Of a stretch of 64,000 nt of DNA, positions 32,570 to 44,471 are shown piece after piece (the first letter of the stretch is position 1; every line of letters begins with the position of its first letter). The notes below the pieces were generated by a model that ran no database searches, had not been told where the DNA came from, and saw only the letters and a list, made by a program, of their open reading frames with translations. The stretch comes from Dipodascopsis uninucleata var. uninucleata (lineage: Eukaryota; Ascomycota; Lipomycetes; Lipomycetales; Lipomycetaceae), in the NCBI GenBank assembly GCA_030568195.1, contig JAJLTO010000005.1, positions 868,001-932,000 on the forward strand, in the 5' to 3' direction. Made by a program: the position numbers and the translations under genes.

Positions 32570-32776
32570 TTTGATTCTGTCAATGATATCCACGATTACT
32601 ATACAGCAAGCTGAAAAGACTATATTATAAGAAAGAAAAAATTATTCATAGCTGTTTTTCGCCCTAATACACGTGAATCAAGATGAGCTCGTGGTCGCGA
32701 TTTCGAGTTTCCTGTAAAACCACCCTATCAGCTACGCGAGTACCATGCACTCAAAAATAAACAAAACCAGATTACC
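32570..32776. promoter_or_regulatory. Bidirectional promoter TOM7 / MMM1 with CACGTG
   Basis: The two start codons are 207 bp apart and face away from each other. A palindromic E-box, CACGTG, is at 32670-32675, almost exactly midway; this is the Cbf1-type (bHLH) site in fungi. Co-regulation is inferred. Confidence 0.6.
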
Positions 32777-34147
32777 ATGAGTGATACAGTTCCTGCAGTT
32801 ACAGGTCTTGAGACGGCCTCAGCTATTCAAATGGAGCGTAAGCATGAAGCTCTCGATATATTTACCTCGACAGGGCAACAGCAGACCAACGGCGGAGGGT
32901 ATGATGCAAGATCGAGCTCAGCTGCTTTGAACAGAGTAACTGATTAGTTGCTAACCAGTATTTTATGATAGGTTGACATTTACTCAAGGACTAGTGGTAA
33001 TTAATTTTCTTTTTCTTTCTCCTTCGTAAGAGAGGACGGTAAGACTAGATAATTCTCGCATCGCACTGCGAACGGTCTTGTTCGATGAGCGTCAAACTAA
33101 TTAGAAGTCACTGATACAATGAGATAAATATGACTGACACTTACTTTGTTAGATGGGCCAACTTAGTGTACTTATTGTGCTGTTTACATTTATCCGGTTT
33201 TTTATTTTTCAAACTGGTACGTCTGGATCGGGTGGCCATGAGTCAGATACAAGCGGCAGAAACAAACGATTAAACAAGAAACAGTCATCGATTTTAAGAC
33301 CAACAGCACCAACGCCATCGAGAACAATTCTAGCAAAGACATATTATAATGTAGAGACACATCCAGCAGAATCGCTAGACTGGCTTAATGTTTTGGTAGC
33401 ACAGTCTGTGGCACAGCTTCGTGAAGATGCCCGGTCTGATAATAATATTCTGCATAGTTTAGATAGAATCCTTAATGGAGATTCACTTCCAAAATTTCTG
33501 GTAAGCGCCTAAGGATTCATCTTGAAAGAAGGCTTTTGATTACTTCTATTAATAACATCTTTCAAAGGATACGGTACATGTGACGGAACTCGACATCGGA
33601 GATGAATTTCCGATTTTCAGTAATTGCAAAATATATCCATGTGAAGATGATCCTGGCCGACTAGAAGCTAGATTCGACGTAGATTTAGCAGATAGTATTA
33701 CATTAGGTATTGATACCAAGGTTTTACTTAACTATCCAAAACCTTGGCTAGCTGTACTACCTGTATCGCTATCTGTATCTATTGTGAGATTCTCTGGAAG
33801 GGTTTGTGTCACATTCTTTTGAAATTTGGTTTCATTTAGTACAATACTGACTTAGGTTATTTTAGCTCACTGTCTCCTTTAAACGACAGCCAGCGGGAGC
33901 ATCAAACTCTGAAAATAAAAATTCCCTTGCATTTTCCTTTTCACCTGACTATCGACTTGAGTTCTCTACAAGGTCATTAGTAGGATCACGTTCAAGACTA
34001 CAGAATCTACCAAAAATATCTCAGCTTGTAGAATCCAGGATACAGAAATGGTTCGTGGATAGATGTGTTCAACCAAGATTTCAAGAAATTATTTTGCCTT
34101 CCCTGTGGCCTAGAAGTAAGAATACGAGAGAGGCGGTCAGATTATGA
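32777..34147 (+). CDS. MMM1: ERMES subunit Mmm1 (SMP-domain lipid-transfer tether)
   Basis: Model of 336 aa with exons 32777-32898, 32972-32996, 33153-33500, 33568-33801 and 33866-34147 (1011 nt). The tiny 25-nt second exon encodes LTFTQGLV, which with MGQLSVLIVLFTFIRFFIF forms the single N-terminal ER membrane anchor (about 48-67). A basic/Ser linker leads to the SMP domain: ESLDWLNVLVAQ near 100, then YPKPWLAVLPVSLSVSIVRF and the C-terminal KWFVDRCVQPRFQEI. Mmm1 is the ER-anchored core of the ER-mitochondria encounter structure with Mdm12, Mdm34 and Mdm10 and moves phospholipids. The fourth intron has the weak donor GTTTGT and the third an AAAG acceptor; both are forced by frame and homology. 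Confidence 0.95.
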
Positions 34148-34430
34148 TGAAGATCGAATTCTATCAAAGAGGTAATTTAGGTGGGATGAGGTAGAAACAT
34201 GGTGTGAAGCGGTCACCATTCACTTCTAATCTCATCTATATATTTTCTATTTTCTCTCACTTCATTAGTTTTATTTTATTCTCTTCATAATTGTCATAGA
34301 CTAGCTTTTGTATTATAAAATTTGCTGATCAATGGTACCTGGTAATGGTAAAAAATCTAATTTACAGATAGAAATAAATGAACAAGAGTGGCTGTACTCC
34401 TTTTTATGGAGCAAGCTAAAGCCAAGTTTT

Positions 34431-37253
34431 CTACAGCTCCGATGTCTGTTCAATGCTATTGAGAATAAACATATCAGTCAATCCAAGGTTTTTTAGTCGG
34501 TCCTGGAGCATCTTATAGTCGGCGTGATACTGAGAAAAGTAGTTAGTACTTCAAACATCAATTAACCAGTAGCTGGAATTCTTTGTTCACTTACATGTCT
34601 TAAAATTGCACGAAGAAAGCCTTCCTTCCACCATCTCTGCCATCTCAAAGTCTCCTCGTCACTGGAATCGTCGCTCAGAGGTCTAGAGAGTTCTCTAACG
34701 ATTACAACAAAAATCTTGTTGACACTCTCCTCTAATTCCTCTACAGCTTCTTGTGTCTTTATAGTAGCACCGTTGGCGGAATCATCCCCATTTTCTGCTT
34801 CACTAGCTTCTTTGACAACGGCCTGACTTGCTGCCTCTTTCGCCTGCTTCACTTGCAGCTTCGATCTGTCAATTGCCAGCCCTAAAAGCTCCCATGAATA
34901 GATTTTACACAAAGAACTAATGTTCGAACCGAAAAATATCCACTCGATTACGCTTAGTGGTGTGATAATATCGTAATTCATTAGCTTTTTAATAATTTGA
35001 ACTGCAGTGCCTGACTGTTCTGACCAGTAATTAAAAACTATACCCACGGTTTGTCGTGCTCCATCTGAGCTTTCTGAACAAATCTTTCTAAGTACCGGCA
35101 GGCATCTATCAATCCAGCTCTCAACATGAGAAAGAGACCTCGCACCAAGAAACACAACACCAGTTATATAGAGATCACGAATAGTGTATTCATAGTCATC
35201 AATGCCAAGTTCTTCGCACCGTTTCTTTATAGACTCGAACACTTCTTCCATTTCCTCAACGGTAGCGCGATCACGGATATTTTGTAAGACAGCCTGCCCT
35301 TGTTCTAAAAACTGACTATCTTCTTTGGTAAACGGATAAGGAGAAATGTCATCGATATCGTGGACTAGATTGGTGAACTCATCGGGTAAACTTTCTTTGA
35401 TTCTTTGAGGGAAGCTAAGACGAAGCTCCTTGTTGATAAGTTCTTGTATAAATACTCTTCTGGGATGATATAAGTTAAGACTGAGATCATCACTCCACTC
35501 TTTCCATTTCCAAGTATATCCAAAATTACTCAAATGGTGAGCAAACCAGTCGATATATCGGTAGATAAGTTCAACATCAAGGTGTTCTAGCTGAGAATAC
35601 AAGAATCTAATTGCACGTCCGAACACTGGCGCAATCGCATGAGGAGCCAGAATACATGACTCTATAAGAACAGAATGATAATAAACAAGCTTGAATGGTG
35701 GTAGTGGAAGTTTGAACAGACTCGCCAGTACCGCTTCAATAGCAATATCTTCGGGCTTCCAAGTCGAGCCAGACTTTTGCTGACTAAGTCTCTCTAGAGA
35801 CATTTCTCTCGGGGCAAGCAATCCTGTTTTCAAGTAACTGTCAAAGCCTATCAACTGGCGAGCAACTTCCTTTCTATTGAAGCTAAGATTCGAGATCATA
35901 TCTTCTAGCGAATCTCGAATAAGAGTAGACTCAATTCTTTCAACAGGAGGTGTAGTCTCAACCTGCTGGTTGATATAAAATCTTAAAAACAGCTCCGGAG
36001 CACTAGGATTCGCAATAACAGGGTTCTCCGGAATAATGAAATCCTCAAGCCTATGCTTGTTGAATTCGGTGGGAAGACTTGAGGAACACTCAAGCAAAAG
36101 TGAAAAAGTCCAATTATTTTCCTCTAAATTTGTCAACTGTGTATTGAGGAGATCAATCAACTATAGTAATTAATTGTTTAGCGCGTATAATTTTTCGAGA
36201 GCATCATAGACATAACGAATAACTTACATCGTGAACTTTGTATGGGGCCTCGCTATCGACGAAAGGAACAAGGAGCTCCTCAGCTTTCAAAGATCTTCTT
36301 TGAAACTGCTTTGCCTTGTTAAAAATAGAGGAAACCTTCTGTCTCATCTCCTCAGATCCATCTACCAATAAGAGATACGGAAGAGTGATAACGCAGACCT
36401 TGTATAATTCTTCAGCTAGTGCCTATAATAAATAAAGAAATAAAGAGCGTTAGCACGCATAGTTCAATGATGTTGAGAATTCAACTAGTAATTCGAGAGT
36501 AAAGCATACACTTCTTGATGATATCGCATCCTGAGTCAATATTGACATATCTGCCAGTTTCGTAATAAACGGAATAACCACATCATCGAAATTCTCTATC
36601 ATCGGCTTTAAGAATATAATGAATCTCAGCACAAGCTTTACACTATTCCACTCTCCTTCGGCTATCAGCTCATTGATTTTAGTAGACAGAAATTTGACGA
36701 GAGAGCTTCCGGCTACTTCATTTGATCCGTTTGCTACTTGAAGCACTACAGCCAGAATATATGATTTCAATGGCTGCTCAGTAATACTTTATCAGAAATA
36801 TGGTGTCAGTATCATCTCCTTTGAGAAAGCCCAAGTTCATAAGAATAAAACTTACATGCAGTAGATGATTGCCAGGAGCTTCTCTAAGACCTCTGAGTCA
36901 ACGATCTCGCCATTATAAACACGAGCAGCATGAGCAATTGAGTCTTCGAGATCAAACTTCGAAGGTTCTCCAAGCGCCGTCAAAATCTTCCTCAATCTAA
37001 AATATCCAGATGGATTATATCCAGGTCTCTGTCGCTTATAGTCTTCATGAGAATCATCTTCTGTAGGTTATTTATTATAAAAGTGTTAGTCTATAAGATG
37101 TTAATTCCAAACCGTTACATCAAATAACAATTTATTATAATGCTTCTTTTCCTGCTAAAGTTAGTAGACCTTACCTCTTCTTCGCTTGATTCCTTGCTGT
37201 GGTGCGCTTGAAGCTGAAACTGCAGATGATTGTGTTGGCTCCGTCGATGACAT
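34431..37253 (-). CDS. STO1: Nuclear cap-binding complex large subunit CBP80
   Basis: Model of 806 aa with exons 37253-37175, 37060-36856, 36786-36510, 36422-36228, 36160-34595 and 34529-34431 (2421 nt). The N-terminus carries a short KRRR nuclear-localisation stretch. The body is all-helical with MIF4G-type repeats, including the conserved LEDSIAHAARVYNGEIV, LPPFKLVYYHSVLIESC, FGRAIRFLYSQL, WFAHHLSNFGYTWKWKEW and HPRRVFIQELINKELRLS blocks typical of CBP80. It binds the small RRM subunit Cbc2 and the m7G cap of new transcripts, acting in splicing, export and decay. The last exon (33 codons) is reached by a GTAAGT donor inside what would otherwise read as a short in-frame tail. Confidence 0.95.
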
Positions 37254-38101
37254 TGGAAAGGTGGTTGACACGGCTTTAGTTCTGGTAGATAGTTTTCTTA
37301 ATCTTGATCTATAAGAAACCCAATAGATTACTAATCTCAGTCAAATAGGTATTTAAGTAGTATTTTAATAGTTGTAATAGACTATGTAGCAGAAATAAAT
37401 AGTAAATAGACAGACTTTCCTTGCTAGGTGGATGATATAGAATAATTATTTTACTTTTGTTCTGTTAGATTTTACATGTATTATTTAAGTTAGGTAGGTG
37501 AAATGTATACTCGTAATGGTTTTACGGATTTAAGCTGAAATATGTTGTACATTTATGCCCAAATATATCCGAGGAAGAAAATCGGAAGTAAAAATAAACT
37601 ACATTTGTATTTGATTATTAGGACATTTGAAAGATAGATTTTGGAGTAACTTTTCATTCAATATTCGTATAATATATAGAGATCGTACATCAGAAGGACA
37701 TCAAAAGTAAAATAACATACTTCATAAGAGACCATAATGTTCACCCAATTAAAATGGAAAGAAGTCTATGTAAAATCAAGTCGTCAATGACATATATCAG
37801 TAAATAATAATAGTAATATAAGAAGGAAAAAGATATGATTACTGATGATGAGCCTGACCTATACAAAACTGAAAGAAATACAAGTTGAAAGTAACGATAA
37901 TAGTGACAATAATTATTATAATAAAACAATTGGGTCACTGCAATTGCAGTAAGAGAAAACCAGAAATGAGACAGCCCGAATATATCAAATAATCATAATA
38001 TCAAAAACCAAAAGAATCAAATATCTAACATGTTTTCTTATTTTGTATATATATATTTATATACCGTGTTGAAAAGACAAAAGCAATTCTAATCATGCCA
38101 T
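37254..38101. other. Intergenic region, CBP80 promoter
   Basis: An 848 bp AT-rich stretch between the CBP80 start and the thioredoxin reductase stop, both on the minus strand. The minus-strand ORF at 37741-37938 is Tyr/Ser-rich low-complexity sequence, not called. Nothing else seen. Confidence 0.5.
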
Positions 38102-39166
38102 CTATTCTGCCTCTTCTTCCTCGGCAAGGAGTTTCTCACATTCGAGAGCTGCCATACATCCCGTACCTGCGCTGGTAATAGCCTGGCGGTATCTCTTATC
38201 CTGGACATCGCCCGCAGCGAAAACACCCTTAACACTGGTCTGAGCAGTTCCTGGCTGGGTGATAACATATCCATCTTCATCGCACTCAAGTTGACCTTTA
38301 ACAATGGAAGTAGCTGGAATGTGACCAATGGCATAGAATAAGCCATTGGCTGGATAATCCTTAACGGAACCATCAATAGTAGATTTGACAGCAAGAGTAG
38401 ACATGAGACCATTCTCACCCTTAGCCTCGAGAGGAACAGTATTCCACAAGATCTCAACCTTGGGGTGAGACATCAAACGTTTAGCCATGATATTAGACGC
38501 ACGGAGCTTGTCTCTACGAACAAGCACAAAAACCTTTGAGCCGTACTTAGTCAAGAAAAGAGCTTCCTCAGCAGCGGAGTCACCACCACCAACGACAAAC
38601 AATGGCTTGTTTCTGAAGATAGGAACGGCACCGTCACAAACGGCGCATGCACTAATACCTGACTGCCAGTAAGTCTCTTCCCCAGGAATGTGGAGTCGCT
38701 TGGCAGAAGCTCCAGTGGCAAGAATAATAGTATCAGCAGTATTTGGCTCCTCGTCCTCGTTGAACTCAGTCCAATATTTAAATGGACGCTGTGATAAGTC
38801 AACCTTAGATATAGTTTCGCTGATAACTTCGGTTCCGAATCGCTCAGACTGAGCCTTCATATTTTCCATGAGCTCAGTACCCATGATTCCCTTAGGAAAA
38901 CCTGGAAAATTTTCGATCTCAGTAGTAGTAGTCAATTGACCACCAGCGGCAATACCATTAGCAAGCATACCCTCGTAAAGGATAGGCTTGATCTCAGCAC
39001 GAGCCAGGTATATGGCAGCAGTGTGAGCGGCAGGACCAGATCCTAAATATTGAAATAAAGATGGTCAGTAAACAATACCAAAAGAATGTATTGTAACTCT
39101 TAAGAAATATAATATCAAATAATAGTAATAAAAATACCTACCGATGATAACAACTTTTGAATGCAT
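38102..39166 (-). CDS. TRR1: NADPH thioredoxin reductase
   Basis: Model of 321 aa with exons 39166-39142 and 39042-38102 (966 nt). The first exon has only eight full codons (MHSKVVII) and the intron splits the FAD-binding [10 protein letters not shown] motif. Further signatures are [16 protein letters not shown], the redox-active CAVC (Cys141/Cys144), the NADPH-binding [21 protein letters not shown] and the C-terminal [19 protein letters not shown]. It is the low-molecular-weight (fungal/bacterial) type that reduces thioredoxin in the cytosol. Length and cysteine positions agree with yeast Trr1 (319 aa, C142/C145). It is followed upstream by a very long non-coding region with clustered TTACTAA sites. 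Confidence 0.97.
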
Positions 39167-42111
39167 AGCTCTAGACTGTGATACTAAAGAAGACAAGTGG
39201 CCTATATTCAAGACCGACGATAGACTAACGGAAGAGTCTGGAGATGACGTGAATTTCGAAGAATGGAAGAGAACTGCAGAACTGGTCGCTGATAGTGCTG
39301 CAGATGATCTCAGGGAAAACCGACGAAAAGGTGTAAAAAACAGTGTGACTAAATACTATCAGAGAATGTGCAAGCGACAGAAGTATTTACTGCGATACTG
39401 TAAACGCGGTAAACAAATAAAATATTAGTTAAATAAAGGAAAATTTAACTAGGCAAAATCGCAAAGAAAAATGCGATTAATACTAGAAGAATAAAAGGGA
39501 AGAAAGAAGAATTGGAAGAATGTTGAGGTGATATGACGATGACGATACCACTTGTTATGGTCGATGGGTATGACAAATACACTGGAGATGTCCGATATTC
39601 AACTTTGAAGCTTGAACGATTAAAACAATTCCAATAGTCAACTCAAATCTGGTCAATTGTACAATACAAAGACGCAGACGAAACACAGAAACAATTGAAA
39701 TTAAGAAAGTAGAAAATGAGGACTAGAAACAGATCTATACAATAGAAAAATTGTAGAACTGTTCCTTATGTATGTTGCAGCCGAATGTATTATTATATAT
39801 ACTAGTTTGGCGGTGGATGTATTAAAATTCCTTAACAGAGGCTAACACCAACTTATTATTAATAGAGATAGTCGTCACTGCGAGATAATCTGTTTAACTA
39901 ATAAATTAGTCCTGGTCGAGACACTTTGCTTCGGCTACTATAGCCAGCGAGCTTAAAAGAATTAAATTTTCACTATCTAGAATTCTCGACTATAACTATA
40001 AAACATATAAGGAAAGTGAGAGTCGTGCCTATGCTTCAGTTATAGTTAACTAGTTTAGTGGACTTTGTACTGGGAGGTGCAAGCCAGCGAAAGTCAAATC
40101 AAACATGCAAACAAAGCTTAGAGAAAGAGCTACTGTACCTTTCAGTTATTTTCCTTATTTTGTGGACTTCTGCGTCGTCTGCTCGTGTACTTTGTAAGGT
40201 GGCGTTCGATAGCTGCTATCTTTTTGTGTCCTGCAGGCGTCCCGGTGTATAGGTAGATGTATTTATTAGAATATAGATGCAAGCTAGATAGAATATATGG
40301 CGCAGAGTAATGGACCAATGCTTGGATGAGATCGAATGTTAGTATTACTATGGCTTCTCTGCTAAAATATCACAGAGAAATAGTCCGTGTCTCTACGGAT
40401 AGTTTTTGTTGGCTTTTGCTATATACCTCCGAGGTATAAATGGATACCAGGTCGAATCACTCATTATATATACGGAGAAGCAGGAACAGCTGGCGGCGTC
40501 GAGACTTCTATGAGTAAATTTACTAATATATTGGTTACTACCCACGTACGAGTATTGCAGGTGATCAGGCACACGTAGAAGGGAGTAGAATCGTTTACAG
40601 GTGGTCTATTTGAGCAAACTTGCTTACAAATTTGATTTCTGTTTGCTATTATTACTGATCGATTTGTACTTTTGCTTTTTAAATTTTTTATTTTGCCATC
40701 GACAGCAAGATGTAACGAAGCGATTCGGTTTAAAAAACGGTGCCGTTTACATTTGATGATCTTGCGGTTACTAAGTAAATCCGGATGATGACAGTTTTGT
40801 CATCTAGATGCTTTTATAACATTATCCTCTAAACACGTAAGTTTATTATTTGTTATTACTAATATGCTTATCCATGAACTCGCTTTTCGCTCTATCAGCT
40901 TTGTTTAGTCGGGTCAGTTTTTGTTCTCTGTTACTTGCAGTTGTAGCACATAATCGTAAGCGGGTCGACATGTGCGGCGTTTACGCGGCAAGTTGCAAAT
41001 CAGCTGTAACGCAGTTTAGTAATAAGGTCTACGGAAAGACCTGTCTAGATTGCTTCGTGGGACTATGTATATTTCGTCAGCCTTGTTCTGGGCACATTCT
41101 AAGTCACGTGCCAATTACATGGGCCACCATAACGACAGTCATGCCGAGCCTTGGAGCATCCGAGCTCTTATGGTTGCTACTACTGACCGAATAAATAACA
41201 GGAGCAAGAGTGTAAAGAGCTTTTAGTTAGCAGTAAGACCTGTGGGCTTATTGAGCAGGCGGTCGAGACACGCTCCTTTAGGAATGTAGCATTTACAAAC
41301 TGTGGTGGATCCTTAAACGGATCAAAACAGGGGCGAGATAGGAATGTAATCGTACGCAAAATAGGAGCGTTCAAAATGGTTTCTATAGTGGATCAATTCT
41401 CGCACAGTTCATAAATTACTGTTATCCACCACCAGCATGTTAGTCGTGAAGTAGCTACGTGTGGAAATCCTATGTAAACGCCATGTCACCGTAATGCTGC
41501 AGCCATAGCCCTTGTAATCAGATCTTCCGAGCCGGTCTCACAGGCACTGACCTATAAAGGAACCCGACTCAAGTCCTTATCAGATCTTCGTCCTCGAGAT
41601 TACGCCAGTCATGTATCTTTGCTGTACCCGGTTTGTTCAGAAAGCCACGCGTTATTGGCGCGGCAAAACACCTTCACGAGTACGATAGAAAACCACTAAA
41701 TCCGGTAGGTATGCCTCCGTTCAATCTACTACGCACTAGCAAAATCTTCTCTGCCTCTATGCAAGACGCCACAAGCTATCTATACTAGCCTGAATACAGC
41801 GTCCCTCCTTCGACCAACTGGGCCCTGCGCCGAATCAAAATAATTGCGAGCCTGTCCTAATTGCCTGTTGCTATGCAGCAATGACGACCATCACTCCATC
41901 CTAAACACATCGTGTGCAATCTACTTCTATATATAAATGATTCTAATGTATTTCATAAAACTTGCGGATTAATACAGTTGCACGAGCCTCCGCTCTAGAC
42001 AGCAATATTATGATATCGAGACGAATGATGAACCGCCAAACACATTTCTTATTATGTAATATTAGAAACTCTTAAACTAGATGTACGTTATATCTAATTT
42101 AGATATGACTT
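39167..42111. other. 2.9 kb non-coding region upstream of TRR1
   Basis: The longest gene-free stretch in the window. ORFs up to 114 codons (40850-41194 plus) lack any recognisable domain. It holds four TTACTAA/TTAGTAA sites between 40520 and 41022 and a CACGTG at 41105-41110. The part from about 40.9 to 42.0 kb looks less AT-rich than its flanks. It ends at the tRNA-Phe gene. Confidence 0.5.
40520..41022. promoter_or_regulatory. Cluster of four AP-1/Yap1-type sites
   Basis: TTACTAA at 40520-40526, 40768-40774 and 40856-40862 and its complement TTAGTAA at 41016-41022. This is the Yap1/Pap1 response element, and thioredoxin reductase is a standard Yap1/Pap1 target. The sites lie 1.35-1.85 kb from the TRR1 start, which is far for a yeast promoter, so function is uncertain. 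Confidence 0.35.
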
Positions 42112-42203
42112 GCGGGGTTAGCTCAGTTGGGAGAGCGTCAGACTGAAGTCTCACTTCGGTACATGACATCTGAAGGTCCTGTGTTCGATCCACAGACATC
42201 GCA
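42112..42203 (+). tRNA. tRNA-Phe (GAA) with a 19-nt intron
   Basis: The cloverleaf is complete: D arm GCTCAGTTGGGAGAGC, anticodon stem TCAGA/TCTGA with GAA at 42145-42147, T arm CTGTG-TTCGATC-CACAG and discriminator A. The intron is 42149-42167, one base 3' of the anticodon as usual. The sequence is close to yeast tRNA-Phe. The acceptor stem GCGGGGT/ACATCGC has one G-A mismatch at the 5:68 pair and one G-U at 4:69. Confidence 0.96.
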
Positions 42204-42205
42204 AC

Positions 42206-42211
42206 TTTTTT
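42206..42211 (+). terminator. Pol III terminator of tRNA-Phe
   Basis: A run of six T residues starting three bases after the mature tRNA end. Confidence 0.85.
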
Positions 42212-42781
42212 AAATCTTTTTATTTTTGTGTCAAGTAAGAAACCATATTATTCCTATACAAACGGGATTTATCTGGTAGTAAGAGTGCATAAATGATAAT
42301 TATTTGTTTTTAGTCTATGAATAAAATCGTAATATGGCCATAGCATTCCTTGTAGATAACTACTTATATTTATTCAAACGTAATAAATTCATCTAAATTA
42401 TAACTAATCATGCTGATTTTTGCAAAATCTTTTGATTAGAAGAAATAATAAATTTGACATGATTGAACTAGCTATTTTATTAACAGTAAGATCAGATAAT
42501 CAGGAAATCAGCCTAGTAATGAAATATTAGCAAGAAGAGAAAAGTCAGAGAGACCTTAAGCATTCAAAAAGAATAAATCGCCAGGTCTCTCCCTAACTGA
42601 TATACAATATAATAATTACAGATTTCTCACCATTCATCTCCTCTTTCTTTTTCTCTCCCTGTATGATAGCAATCGCTTATGCCATTTCTTTCTAAGATTG
42701 ACGAAAAGTGCTGCTTCGAGGGGCATCCAATCTATAAGAGTACAAGATAAGAAAAATACAATATTAGCCTTATAATAATAT
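42212..42781. other. Intergenic region between tRNA-Phe and the PAP2 gene
   Basis: AT-rich 3' flank of the PAP2 phosphatase. No gene, repeat or further tRNA seen. Confidence 0.5.
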
Positions 42782-43807
42782 TTATCTGTCATTTAAAATA
42801 TTTAATTCATACTCCACTCCATCATAGGTGCTCTGATACGGATTCTCTGGCGCATAGGGACTGTCATCAGCCAATCTCTGTCGCCTCCGAAACTGATTCT
42901 TTGAAGCTAGATCAATTCGTTCCTCATCATCGGGAAGACCTCCTGTAAGAGTATCGTCAAGTGTACTATCGCGGCTCTTGCTACGCAAGCTCTCGCCCCA
43001 AGATCTCAGGCTCCATGCTTGACCTTGTCTTTCAGTATCACTAAGCGAAGGGAAATAAAGTCTATAGGCCATCCAGGCACAGCCTGCTCCCATCAAACTA
43101 CCAGTTACCGCATCAGATCCATGATGTCTATGATCGAGAATACGAGTACAAGCAATTGCAGCAGCACCAAGTGAAGGCGAAATTACAATAACTGTCTTCC
43201 ACACTTCTCCTTTGTTGTCGAATAGTGACAACTTGCCAGCTAAATAAAGAGAAAGATAGAAGAGGCCCGCAAAAGCAGTACTACTGTGTCCGGAGGGCCA
43301 ACTTCGAAATCCTTCATCAAGAATACTCTTGTCGGTCTGAGTACATATTTCAATACTAGATAATCCATATGGACTGGCGTCATGCGCACCAGCCTCTGGT
43401 TTACACCTAGAGATAGAATCAGGCCTTGGTCGACCCACAATCTGCTTCAAGCTGGTAACAATCACGATAGAAACCGTGACGCTCAGTGCAAGCCCAAGGA
43501 TAGCACAATTGAGATCCCAAAGTCTCTCAGCTACCTTGGATCTATATCGATAAAAATCGATAAGTAGAGACCATAGTATAAAAACTAATACAGGAAGAAG
43601 AATAGAAAGAAGACAAGCATTTTCAAATGATATTGTCTCCGGATCTGCCATCGGATATTGTAAAGTGATGTCGGTCAATGAAAATCTGCTGTGTCGTGGA
43701 GGTAGTGTTGAAATCCACCCCCAGATAGCCAGTAGTATAACAAGAAGCGCATAGTCAATCACATAAGACACTAATATACGAGCGTTGCTTGCTCTATATC
43801 GCAGCAT
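42782..43807 (-). CDS. PAP2-family lipid phosphate phosphatase (DPP1/LPP1 type)
   Basis: Intronless, 341 aa. About six hydrophobic segments surround the three-part phosphatase signature: KQIVGRPRPD (motif 1), SGHS in FRSWPSGHSSTAFAG (motif 2) and the catalytic SRxxxxxHxxxD-like region in RILDHRHHGSDAVTG (motif 3). The layout fits fungal diacylglycerol pyrophosphate/phosphatidate phosphatases, integral membrane enzymes of vacuole or Golgi that need no Mg2+. Motif 3 begins with Thr-Arg rather than Ser-Arg (ACTRILDHRHH). The last 90 residues are a polar, Arg/Ser/Asp-rich cytosolic tail. Which lipid phosphate is used cannot be told. The whole reading frame shows no splice signals interrupting a motif. 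Confidence 0.93.
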   Translation of the reverse strand: MLRYRASNARILVSYVIDYALLVILLAIWGWISTLPPRHSRFSLTDITLQYPMADPETISFENACLLSILLPVLVFILWSLLIDFYRYRSKVAERLWDLNCAILGLALSVTVSIVIVTSLKQIVGRPRPDSISRCKPEAGAHDASPYGLSSIEICTQTDKSILDEGFRSWPSGHSSTAFAGLFYLSLYLAGKLSLFDNKGEVWKTVIVISPSLGAAAIACTRILDHRHHGSDAVTGSLMGAGCAWMAYRLYFPSLSDTERQGQAWSLRSWGESLRSKSRDSTLDDTLTGGLPDDEERIDLASKNQFRRRQRLADDSPYAPENPYQSTYDGVEYELNILNDR

Positions 43808-44471
43808 TATTGTATATAGTTATATTATTCTTTGTTTTCGTCAATGTTAGTGTATATTGTGAGATATTATGGTGAGTGAGCTGCAGATACTTCAGTCGCT
43901 TGTGCTAAGTGCTGTCGCGGCACTTGACTGTTGAAATTTATATTAAGGAATACAATGAGGGCAACCTGCTTTATTGCTTTAAATTATTGAGATTATTTGA
44001 CCTTGTATAAGAATAAGCTGCCCTTTTCACGACAGGTAAAACTAAAAAACCAAATGGGGAGGAGAATATGTGATGGAGCAGCTGCTTCATTGTTTTCTTG
44101 ATGATGTATATTTTGTTTTGGGTATTTTTACGGCGAGCTCCTAATTTCACCACCACTAAGCAATTAATTAGCATTATTGAGCTTAATTAATACTAGGCAG
44201 TGTATACACATTTTTAAACAAGCGAAAGATACTTACCTATAGAAGCTCTACTAGTTCGACCCTTTGGCTTACATATTACACGTTATATGTGGCAGGTTAA
44301 GAGGCAGTGCCAAAGCAAAATTATCAATGAGGGCTCTCTATACAAACTTCTTAATAAAAATAAAAGTCTTTTAAGACTCGAAGGTTTTGCTATTATACAC
44401 TATAGAACTATCATTTGAATCATAGATCATAATTATATCTGTACAGCCTTCAAAAAAATGAGCGTTGCTTG
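43808..44471. other. Intergenic region, PAP2 promoter
   Basis: Between the PAP2 start and the THO1-like stop, both minus strand. A minus-strand ORF at 43971-44174 has no supporting feature. Confidence 0.5.

Noticed and set aside
39144-39428. Plus-strand ORF of 94 codons overlapping TRR1 exon 1 in antisense
   Set aside because: Its N-terminus is the reverse complement of TRR1 coding sequence, it has no family signature, and the rest is simple charged sequence in the TRR1 5' region.
40850-41194. Plus-strand 114-codon Leu-rich ORF
   Set aside because: Composition is generic, no motif, no splice support; such lengths arise by chance in 2.9 kb of non-coding DNA.
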